Below, in pieces: positions 1-6,315 of a DNA stretch of 8,933 nt (positions are counted from its first letter, which is position 1; every line of letters starts with the position of its first letter). Under the pieces are notes generated by a model that was given only the letters and a program-made list of their open reading frames with translations, was not told the origin of the DNA and did not search any database. This stretch comes from Thermoplasmata archaeon (GTDB lineage Archaea > Thermoplasmatota > Thermoplasmata > JAGHBH01). The DNA lies in assembly GCA_030673205.1 (NCBI GenBank), contig DAOVJP010000040.1, forward strand, positions 1-8,933, given 5' to 3'. A program made the translations under genes and the position numbers.

Positions 1-1716
1 AGTGCCGTGGAGAAGAAGGACGCGGCCAATGAGAAGGGCGTAGTGGAGAACGCGGCCAGCGAGATAGCATCCGTGGCTGGACAGGTGAAAGCTGAGAGGA
101 TAATGATATATCCATATGCACACCTGAGGTCTGAATTATCCTACCCCGCCGTAGCCGTACGCGTATTGCAGAGTATCAAGAACAGTTTGGCGAAATAGGG
201 CTGGGAGGTCTACCGCTCGCCATTCGGATGGTACAAGGCCTTCGACATATCCTGCAAAGGCCATCCCCTATCCGAACTGTCCAGGGACATAGGGGCCGAG
301 GCAAAAGAGAGTCAGGCCCTGGAGGCGGAGAAGAAGCTCACCTCCGAATGGTACGTCCTGGATGTGGAAGGCGTCCTGCACCCTGCGGAGGGATATGTCT
401 TCGAGACCGGCTCCAATATGGAGAAGTTCTATGGCCATGAGCACGCAAAGGTCAGAAAGGCACCGGAGAGCCCTCCACACATCAAGATAATGCAGAGCCA
501 CGAGCTTGTGGATTATGAGGGGGGGAGCGACCCTGGGCACTTCCGTTTCTATCCCAAAGGCAGGATGATCAAGGCGCTCTTGGAGGAGCTGGTCAACCAG
601 AAGGTCCTGGAATACGGGGGCATGGATGTAGAGACCCCTATAATGTATGACTACGAACATCCCAGCCTCAAGAAGTATCTGGAACGGTTCCCGGCCCGCC
701 AGTACACCATCGAGACACCGCAGAAACGTGTCTTTCTTCGGTTCGCAGCATGTTTTGGTCAGTTCCTCATGGCACATGATGCTACCATCTCATATCGCCA
801 CCTCCCCCTCCGATTGTATGAGATGACCCATTATTCGTTCAGGGTGGAGCAGCGCGGCGAGCTCAGTGGTCTACGCAGGCTCAGGGCTTTCACCATGCCT
901 GACTGCCACGCTATATGCGCCGATGTGGACCAAGCTAAAGAGGAATTGTTGACCCGCTTCAGATTGGCAGTTGATATACAGAGGGCCACGGGGTTCAAGA
1001 TGCCGGAGGAGATGGAGCTGGCAATACGCATCACCCGCCCCTTTTGGGAGGAGAACAAGGAATATGTCCTCCAGCTTGTGAAGGAATGGGGCAAGCCCGC
1101 GTTGGTGGAGATGTGGGAGGATCAGCTCTTCTACTTCCTCATGAAATACGAATTCAATTATATAGACAGCCTGGACAAGGCCGCGGCCCTGACCACCGAC
1201 CAGATAGATACGGAGAACGCCAAGAACTACGAGATCACGTACATAGACCGCCAAGGTCAGGAGGCCTATCCGGTCATACTCCATCTTTCCCCGAGCGGCG
1301 CCATAGAACGTGTGATATATGCATTGCTGGAGCGTGAGTCGCAGAAGAAAAGACCCATGCTGCCACTATGGCTCAGCCCTACACAGGTTCGTTTCATACC
1401 TGTCAACGAGAGCATGGTGGAGGACTGCACAGACCTGGCACAAGGAATGGGGGCTAGGGCGGATGTGGATGATCGGGACAAGACCCTCGGCAAGAAGATA
1501 AGGGAAGCCGAGAAGGATTGGATAAACTTCATTGTTGTCTACGGGCAGAAGGAGAAGGAGAGCGGGAAACTGGCCGTGAGGGTCAGGAGCTCTGGTGAGC
1601 AGGAGCACATGACCGCAGAGGAGCTGTCGGAACGGATAAGGAAAGAGACCGAGGGATATCCACACCGCCCCCTGCCGCTGCCCATGATGCTGAGCAAACG
1701 GGTGAGCTTCAGGTAG
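1..1716 (+). CDS. thrS: Threonyl-tRNA synthetase, archaeal type (5' end missing, internal in-frame TAG)
   Basis: Charges tRNA-Thr with threonine in the cytoplasm. Reading frame 1 is open from the first base except for a TAG at 196-198. Residues on both sides belong to the archaeal N-terminal editing domain: YPYAHLRSEL before the TAG, PFGWYKAFDISCKGHPLSEL after it. The class II core follows at about 460-1350, with FRFYPKGRM (motif 1 region), FRVEQRGELSGLRRLRAFTMPDCH (motif 2 region) and a motif 3 region at GAIERVIYALLERE. Probable zinc ligands are Cys at 751-753, His at 907-909 and His at 1282-1284. The anticodon-binding domain runs from about 1360 and ends in RPLPLPMMLSKRVSFR, the usual family C-terminus. 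Adding roughly 45 residues lost upstream gives about 616, the normal length. I annotate one gene across the TAG because frame and family conservation are unbroken. The TAG at 1714-1716 is taken as the true stop. Confidence 0.93.
196..198 (+). other. In-frame amber (TAG) codon inside the ThrRS editing domain
   Basis: Codon 66 of the visible thrS frame is TAG, between NSLAK and GWEVYRSPFGWYKAF. From memory of archaeal homologues such as Pyrococcus ThrRS, this position is in a KERG- or EKG-like turn and usually carries Lys or Arg, so a single change from AAG would produce it. Three readings are possible: pyrrolysine insertion or suppressor decoding, a real nonsense mutation, or a sequence error. 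Which is right cannot be decided from this window, which holds no pylTSBCD genes. Confidence 0.9.
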
Positions 1717-1765
1717 ATGGATTTGCAACATGGTCTTCCCATTTCCCCACGTTTCTGCTCCGCCA

Positions 1766-1775
1766 GAGATATATA
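1766..1775 (+). promoter_or_regulatory. TATA promoter of the acetate permease gene (leaderless)
   Basis: GATATATA at 1768-1775 is centred about 26 bases before the ATG at 1798, the normal archaeal TATA-to-transcription-start distance. Transcription would therefore begin at or next to the start codon, and no Shine-Dalgarno is seen before it. This supports the 1798 start and a promoter separate from thrS. Confidence 0.7.
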
Positions 1776-1797
1776 CCATACCTGCTTATTCCGCCGC

Positions 1798-2409
1798 ATG
1801 ACCCAAAGTAACACATCACGAGACATATTCATCAAAGAGCTTCCCGGACTGTCAGCAGAGCCCGCGGCGCTGGGCCTTTTTGGCCTAGCCATAGCGGCCC
1901 TGGTGCTCGCTACCACGGACCTGGGATTCACCGATGCCTCCGCAAAATCGCTCATGATCCCATGGGTAATATTCTTTGGCGCAACGGCTCAGTTCATAGC
2001 AGGAATAATGGACTTCAAACGGAATAACATCTTTGGAGCTACGGTGTTCACCACATATTCGATGCTCTGGTATGCCGTGGGCCTCACCCTGTACATCACC
2101 ATATTCACCGATGCGGCGTTCGACCTCGCCAACTACGGCTTTGGCCTTGTAGGAATATTGGCTTTCTCGTTCCTGGTGACCATTGCATCGCTCATGACGA
2201 ACAAAGCGTTGCTCTCTATCCTGATATTCATAGACCTAGCAGTGGCGGCCCTGGTGTTCCATGTGTTCTACGGCACCTCCGCCGCCCTCGTCGGCATATT
2301 CCTGGCCGTGGTAGCCCTATTGTCATTCTACGCCGCTGGTGCGGTGCTCATCAATGCCATGGCCGGAAAGACCGTTATGCCTCTGGGCAAAGCGATATGG
2401 AAGCCGTAG
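1798..2409 (+). CDS. satP: Acetate uptake transporter, GPR1/FUN34/YaaH (SatP) family
   Basis: Six-helix membrane protein of 203 residues, the usual length for this family, which takes up acetate or succinate with protons. The signature near the first helix is EPAALGLFGL at residues 21-30, a variant of the common NPAPLGL motif. Hydrophobic segments lie at about 22-40, 51-71, 79-101, 113-133, 136-158 and 161-187, with TYSMLWYAVGL in the third. The frame is open upstream to 1717, but the TATA box 26 bases before 1798 and the family N-terminus both favour 1798. It ends in TAG with a TGA 11 codons later. It shares frame with thrS and no other stop lies between them. Substrate is inferred from the family; the symbol follows the E. 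coli member. Confidence 0.85.
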   Translation: MTQSNTSRDIFIKELPGLSAEPAALGLFGLAIAALVLATTDLGFTDASAKSLMIPWVIFFGATAQFIAGIMDFKRNNIFGATVFTTYSMLWYAVGLTLYITIFTDAAFDLANYGFGLVGILAFSFLVTIASLMTNKALLSILIFIDLAVAALVFHVFYGTSAALVGIFLAVVALLSFYAAGAVLINAMAGKTVMPLGKAIWKP

Positions 2410-2471
2410 GGCATGAGTGGGTTTCCCCCCCGTGCCAGAGGGTGATGGTCAAAGTCGACCTGTGCCCCTCT

Positions 2472-3032
2472 CTACTCCCCTTCCCACCGGGCATATCCAT
2501 GCTCCACACCGATGTGGTCCAGCATCCGGCCCACCATGAACTCCACTAGCTCTTCCACTCTCGTCGGCTTGTTGTAGAATCCCGGCATGGCTGGCATTAT
2601 GACCGCCCCACTTCTGGATAGTTTGGCCATGGCGTCCAGATGTATGTCCGAGAGAGGTGTTTCCCTTGGGACCAGTATGAGCTTTCTTCGCTCCTTGAGC
2701 GCCACCACGGCCAACCGTGTTATGAGCGAGTCCTCCACGCCCACGGATATCTTTGCCAGTGTGTTCATGGAGCAAGGGACGAGGACCATGGCCTCGAAGC
2801 CTATGCTGCCCGAGGCGATGGGAGGGGAGAGGTCGCCGTTATCATATGTTTCTTGAACAAGGGACGCTATGTCCTCCATGTTCTTTCCGGTCTCATGCAA
2901 AAGTATCTTCTCTCCATTACCCGATGCCACAAAGTGCACCTTCACCCCGGCGGCTTTCAGATCCTCCAGAAGGCGGAGGAGATAGGGCATTCCCGAGGCG
3001 CCGGTGGCGGCCACGATCACTTCGTTGCTCAT
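2472..3032 (-). CDS. ubiX: UbiX-type flavin prenyltransferase
   Basis: Transfers a dimethylallyl group from dimethylallyl monophosphate to FMN, giving prenylated FMN for UbiD-family (de)carboxylases. The 186-residue product has the complete family pattern: Rossmann-like FMN site ATGASGMPYL (residues 9-18), PCSMNTLAKI (86-95), LKERRKLILVPRETPLS (112-128) and MPAMPGFYNKP (146-156). In archaea this cofactor serves, among others, the UbiD-like decarboxylase of the modified mevalonate pathway. No ubiD gene is in the window. The ATG at 3032 lies 27 bases from a TATA element shared with the divergent HD gene, so the message is probably leaderless. It ends in TAG at the normal family length, and its frame beyond that TAG stays open for a long way antisense to the permease gene, so this TAG must terminate well. 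Confidence 0.94.
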   Translation of the reverse strand: MSNEVIVAATGASGMPYLLRLLEDLKAAGVKVHFVASGNGEKILLHETGKNMEDIASLVQETYDNGDLSPPIASGSIGFEAMVLVPCSMNTLAKISVGVEDSLITRLAVVALKERRKLILVPRETPLSDIHLDAMAKLSRSGAVIMPAMPGFYNKPTRVEELVEFMVGRMLDHIGVEHGYARWEGE

Positions 3033-3054
3033 GTGCCTTCATTGGATGGAGGGG

Positions 3055-3064
3055 TATTTAAACC
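3055..3064. promoter_or_regulatory. Single palindromic TATA element between ubiX and the HD gene
   Basis: The 54-base gap between the divergent starts (3032 and 3087) contains TATTTAAACC, whose TTTAAA core (3057-3062) reads the same on both strands. Its centre, 3059.5, is exactly 27.5 bases from the A of each ATG. No second TATA-like sequence is visible in the gap, so the same element probably positions TBP for both leaderless genes. Confidence 0.7.
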
Positions 3065-3086
3065 ATAGTTGCCCTCTGCCTTTTGC

Positions 3087-4388
3087 ATGGCCAAGTACAA
3101 GGTGATACATGATACGGTGCACGGAGGGATACGGCTCGACAAGATGTGGGTGGACCTTGTGGGCACCCCAGAGATGATGCGGCTGGCCAGCATAAAACAG
3201 CTTGGCACCGCATACCTGGTGTTCCCTGGTGCCAACCACACCCGTTTCGAGCACAGCCTGGGGACGGGGCTTGTCGCCTCTCGTATGGCGAGGCACCTGG
3301 GATTGGATGAAGAGGAATGGAGAAGGGTGGCTACCGCAGGGCTCTTGCACGATCTGGGCCACGGACCGTTCAGCCACGCGTTGGAAGGAGTATTGTATAA
3401 GCGCACTGGCAAGGACCATATGGACATCACCAAATCTATGATAAGGGGAGAATATGAGCCGGGCGGAGTGGTTGGTGAATGGGGAAGGATCCCTGAGATA
3501 TTGGAAGAGAATGGTCTGGAACCGAAGGAGGTGGCGGAACTCGTAAGCGAGGACTCTTCCCCAGAGACCACGCTGAAGATGTGGTACAGTCAGGAGATGC
3601 GCCGCTTTGAAGGGGAGAAGCGATATCTCAACCAGATCATCCATGGGGTCGTGGATGCGGACCAGATGGATTATCTATTGAGGGATGCGCATTATACGGG
3701 CGTGGCCCTGGGAACCATCGATCTCCCCCGTCTGCTCAACACACTGGAGCTCTTCGATGAGGAGATGGTTGTAAATCTGAAGGGATTGACGGCCGTGGAG
3801 GGCATGCTTGTTGCCAGGAGTCTTATGTATTCCTCCGTGTATTTCCATAAGACCGTGAGGATATCGCAGCAGATGTTGGTGAAGGCAGTCGAACGCGCTC
3901 CGAATGAGGTCATGGATGTCCAGGGCATGATGGATGGACAGCTCCTTGAATGGCTGACCATGCAGGGAGGGTTCCAACGGGATATGGTGGATCGCATAAG
4001 ATACCGCTCTCTCTACAAGACGGTCTATGCCAGGACCCCGCGGGACCTGAATGAGAAGGAGAAGGAGTTCTTCACCGAACTCTCCAAACCCGATGTCCTC
4101 AGGCAGATGGAAGAGCATCTGGCGCGTAGGGCGGGTATAGCCTCGGGAGGAGTTATAGTGGATATCCCTCTCCCGGCCCTCTTGCTCTCCGAGCCCAGGA
4201 TAGATCAGACGGAGATCAAGGTCACGGATGGCAGCACCATATTCCCGCTTTCCGCATACAGCACCATCAGCGCGGCTGTCCAGAAGCGAACCGTACCCAT
4301 GTGGTCGGTGGTGGTGAGCACGGTCCCGGAGGCCGTGGAGAAAGTGAAGGCGGTGGTCGCGGCAGAGTTTCAGACCTCCTCGATATAG
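3087..4388 (+). CDS. HD-domain phosphohydrolase, dNTP triphosphohydrolase-like (COG1078 type)
   Basis: Soluble metal-dependent phosphohydrolase of 433 residues, related to the SAMHD1/YwfO-like enzymes that cut triphosphate from dNTPs. The N-terminal pattern IHDTVHGGIRL, then IKQLGTAYLVFPGANHTRFEHSLG, is typical. HD-motif residues are His56 (FEHSLG), His88-Asp89 (LLHDLGHGPFSH) and an Asp in VVDADQMDYLLRDA (residues 189-202), which supply the metal site. The true substrate is not shown; regulatory or other nucleotide phosphohydrolase roles are possible. The TTG six codons upstream is rejected because the ATG at 3087 gives the family start MAKYKVIHD and sits 27.5 bases from the TATA centre. It ends in TAG, and its last 19 bases overlap the convergent DUF4130-like gene. 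Confidence 0.88.
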   Translation: MAKYKVIHDTVHGGIRLDKMWVDLVGTPEMMRLASIKQLGTAYLVFPGANHTRFEHSLGTGLVASRMARHLGLDEEEWRRVATAGLLHDLGHGPFSHALEGVLYKRTGKDHMDITKSMIRGEYEPGGVVGEWGRIPEILEENGLEPKEVAELVSEDSSPETTLKMWYSQEMRRFEGEKRYLNQIIHGVVDADQMDYLLRDAHYTGVALGTIDLPRLLNTLELFDEEMVVNLKGLTAVEGMLVARSLMYSSVYFHKTVRISQQMLVKAVERAPNEVMDVQGMMDGQLLEWLTMQGGFQRDMVDRIRYRSLYKTVYARTPRDLNEKEKEFFTELSKPDVLRQMEEHLARRAGIASGGVIVDIPLPALLLSEPRIDQTEIKVTDGSTIFPLSAYSTISAAVQKRTVPMWSVVVSTVPEAVEKVKAVVAAEFQTSSI

Positions 4389-4990
4389 GCATCCAGTGTT
4401 CCGTTCTCCACCCTGCGACACTCCACTCCGAGGCCAGGGAAGTTCTCTAGATAGTATTTGGGCATGGCCTTATAAAAAAGCGGCAAGTTCTTTCGAGAAG
4501 AAATGAACTGGCTGTTGTAGAATGTGTCCCATAGGCCTTCACCCTGGTCGTCCCACCACACGGCCTTCTCCGGCACCTTCGCCGCTACCTCTGCAAGGAC
4601 ATCGTTCATATCCTTCTCCACAGGCCATCGTATAAGTTCGCCGTCGGGCCACACCCCGAAATATCCTCTCTGGGTCTTGAGCACCAGGCCGAAATGTGGA
4701 TATCTCTTTCGAAGGTAGGAGAACACCATATCCTCCACTCTATGCTTGGGCTTTGCCTCACTCCACAGCACCCGTTCTCGAAAAAGCTGGAACCGTATAT
4801 ATGCTAGGGTCCTGTGGCTATCCCCCGCCACCTCCCGGGCCATATTGTATGCCTTCCTGGCCTCCGGGGATGATAGGGCATCCAGATCGCTGTCGGGTAT
4901 GTGCCGCACCTTCTCGATGAAAAGGCTTGAGCATCTTTCGTGGCGGGGGAGGTGGAACATGAGCCATCCTCTCCTGGGTCCCTGTCTCAT
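4370..4990 (-). CDS. DUF4130-like protein, partner of the radical SAM gene (TIGR03915-like)
   Basis: Function unknown. The 206-residue product has blocks that match the DUF4130 family linked to radical SAM DNA-repair-type proteins: HRTLAYIRF (59-67), a WSEAKPKHRVEDMVFSYLRKRYP block (76-98), and near the C-terminus LWDTFYNSQFISSRK followed by MPKYYLENFP (176-185), which resembles the family's LWRTYY...NPAR...MPKKYW end. The N-terminal part is less recognisable and shorter than I expect for bacterial members. I chose the ATG at 4990 over that at 5020 because it overlaps the upstream TGA as ATGA and has GAGGTG six bases before it; the 5020 ATG has no such site. Translation is therefore probably coupled to the radical SAM gene. 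Family assignment is from remembered motifs. Confidence 0.72.
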   Translation of the reverse strand: MRQGPRRGWLMFHLPRHERCSSLFIEKVRHIPDSDLDALSSPEARKAYNMAREVAGDSHRTLAYIRFQLFRERVLWSEAKPKHRVEDMVFSYLRKRYPHFGLVLKTQRGYFGVWPDGELIRWPVEKDMNDVLAEVAAKVPEKAVWWDDQGEGLWDTFYNSQFISSRKNLPLFYKAMPKYYLENFPGLGVECRRVENGTLDAYIEEV

Positions 4991-6126
4991 GACCACCACC
5001 TCTCCATGCTTGCCTGCCATCCGTTGAGCATGAGGAAAGGGCGAGCCCTGTTCGCGACTGCGCCCATGCTCTTGAGGGTGCGAATGTTCTCTATGCGTCC
5101 TCCTCTTTTTCTGTGCTCCAATATTCTGCTAGCACTCGTGGGTCCTATCCCTGGGATGCGTAGGAGGGATCGATAGTCTGCCTCGTTCGGGTCCACGGGC
5201 CGATCGAATGTGCGCCGGGCCAGTGCGAGCTTTGGGTCCATGTTCTCCAACATCCCATCGTCATCCAAGACCCCGTAGACCTCCCTCCTAGGGAACTTGT
5301 AGACCCTCAGCAGCCAATCGGTCTGGTACAATCGATGTTCCCGCCAGAGCGGCGTTCCATCCTCTTTCTCCATGGGCGTCTCCTTTATGGGGTTGAATGC
5401 CGAGAAATATCCTCTTTTTAGCTTCATATCCCTATATTCCATCCAAAGTCTGTCGATGATCTCGCGGTCGTTCTCCCCCGCAGCCCCGACGACGAATTGA
5501 GTGGTCTGTCCAGCCGGAGCTCCCCCCTTCTTTATGCTCTCCTTTATCCATCGCTGCCTCAGCAGTATATCGTTCCCATATTCCTTATTGCTAGCTATGG
5601 AAGATAGGAGGGAGGAGGAGGGGGCCTCCACATTTATGCTCACCCTGTCTGCGATGGCCGTAGCCCTCTTGATCTGGTCCAGATTGGCGCCGGGCAATAT
5701 CTTGAGGTGTACATAGCCCCCGAAGCGGTATTTGTTCCGCAACAGTTCTATCGCTTCCAGTATGTCGTCCATGGTGCGCTCCGGGTCCCGGGCTATCCCG
5801 CTGCTCAAGAACATGCCTTCCACGTAGTTCCGCATGTACAGGCTCATGAAGGCATCGCATAGCTCTTTGGGCTGAAAACTTTCTTTCCGGTGGCATGTGG
5901 GGTTGGTGCAATAGGTGCAGTCCATGCTGCAGGCATTGGTGTAGAGTACCTTGAACAGGCTTACACACCGGCCATCAGGGGTGAAGCTGTGACACACGCC
6001 AGGTGGCATGACGTTGCCTATGGAGGCGTTCGGTCGGACCGCAGGGGGATTGGCGCAGCTTGTGCTGGCACAGATATCGTATTTGCCCGCGTCTGATAAT
6101 ATGCGCACTTTCTCGTGAAGGCCCAT
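4987..6126 (-). CDS. Radical SAM protein with helix-hairpin-helix, putative DNA modification/repair (TIGR03916-like)
   Basis: A 379-residue enzyme expected to bind a [4Fe-4S] cluster and S-adenosylmethionine through Cys66, Cys70 and Cys73 (CSMDCTYC, the CxxxCxxC motif). More cysteines, at 19, 24, 45, 54 and 78, flank the motif and could bind a second cluster. FLSSGI follows the barrel start. The C-terminus carries a helix-hairpin-helix (LLRIPGIGPTSASRIL, about 321-336), usually a DNA-backbone binding element. This order matches the radical SAM family long tagged as putative DNA modification/repair and found beside DUF4130 and uracil-DNA-glycosylase-like genes in bacteria; its reaction is unknown to me. 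Here it heads an operon with a DUF4130-like gene. The frame is open 49 codons upstream, but that part is low-complexity Pro/Leu from a G-rich spacer; the ATG at 6126 is about 28 bases after a TATA box. Confidence 0.86.
   Translation of the reverse strand: MGLHEKVRILSDAGKYDICASTSCANPPAVRPNASIGNVMPPGVCHSFTPDGRCVSLFKVLYTNACSMDCTYCTNPTCHRKESFQPKELCDAFMSLYMRNYVEGMFLSSGIARDPERTMDDILEAIELLRNKYRFGGYVHLKILPGANLDQIKRATAIADRVSINVEAPSSSLLSSIASNKEYGNDILLRQRWIKESIKKGGAPAGQTTQFVVGAAGENDREIIDRLWMEYRDMKLKRGYFSAFNPIKETPMEKEDGTPLWREHRLYQTDWLLRVYKFPRREVYGVLDDDGMLENMDPKLALARRTFDRPVDPNEADYRSLLRIPGIGPTSASRILEHRKRGGRIENIRTLKSMGAVANRARPFLMLNGWQASMERWWS
4997..5002 (-). promoter_or_regulatory. Shine-Dalgarno GAGGTG deciding the start of the DUF4130-like gene
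   Basis: On the minus strand GAGGTG (5002 to 4997) lies six bases before the ATG at 4990 and inside the end of the radical SAM gene. It matches the archaeal anti-Shine-Dalgarno and fits an internal cistron, unlike the leaderless first genes of the window. Confidence 0.65.
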
Positions 6127-6150
6127 GATATATGTTATTGGAGGGAGGGG

Positions 6151-6158
6151 TAGATAAG
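6151..6158 (-). promoter_or_regulatory. TATA promoter of the radical SAM operon
   Basis: CTTATCTA on the minus strand (6158 to 6151) is centred about 28 bases before the ATG at 6126, which predicts a leaderless or nearly leaderless message and agrees with the chosen start. Confidence 0.55.
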
Positions 6159-6216
6159 GAAGAACAATGGGGGTGGGTGAAAGTGAGGATGGTGTGTCAG
6201 CGGGTTTGGTCGGCGC

Positions 6217-6245
6217 GGGGGGGGCTAGGGGTAAGAGGGAGGGGG
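6217..6245 (+). other. G-quadruplex motif in the radSAM/fbp spacer
   Basis: The plus strand holds four G runs: eight G at 6217-6224, four at 6228-6231, three at 6237-6239 and five at 6241-6245. Loops are CTA, TAAGA and A. This meets the standard intramolecular G-quadruplex pattern. More G runs lie at 6141-6150 and 6169-6178. The motif is upstream of the fbp TATA box and outside both genes. Formation in the cell is inference. Confidence 0.7.
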
Positions 6246-6271
6246 AGCAAGCAGGTGAAAGTGCCGGTAAC

Positions 6272-6306
6272 ATTTTTATGCTCCATCATCATGCCCCGCT
6301 TCGGAG
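6272..6306 (+). promoter_or_regulatory. fbp promoter (TATA) and ribosome binding site
   Basis: ATTTTTAT at 6272-6279 is the TATA candidate. Its centre is about 40 bases before the ATG, so transcription should start near 6302, leaving a short leader. GGAG at 6303-6306 lies nine bases before the ATG at 6316. Unlike its neighbours, this gene appears leadered with a Shine-Dalgarno, though the predicted start site nearly touches it. Confidence 0.55.
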
Positions 6307-6315
6307 AGTATTCAT

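Noticed and set aside
871..1284. Long open frames antisense to thrS and to other genes
   Set aside because: They lie opposite well-recognised genes, have no promoter or ribosome site, and show no family features.
364..1716. thrS starting at the in-frame GTG at 364
   Set aside because: Conserved editing-domain residues continue upstream on both sides of the TAG, so this valine codon is internal.
1717..1797. 27-residue N-terminal extension of the permease from ATG at 1717
   Set aside because: The TATA box at 1768-1775 lies inside it and the family N-terminus fits 1798.
2410..2471. Terminator in the permease/ubiX gap
   Set aside because: The gap has a run of seven C at 2425-2431 but no T-rich tract or convincing hairpin on either strand.
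4991..5020. Start of the DUF4130-like gene at 5020
   Set aside because: No ribosome binding site precedes it, whereas 4990 has GAGGTG and an ATGA overlap with the upstream stop.
6127..6273. 49-codon N-terminal extension of the radical SAM protein
   Set aside because: It is low-complexity Pro/Leu/Ser coded by the G-rich spacer and contains the gene's own TATA box; the family start fits 6126.
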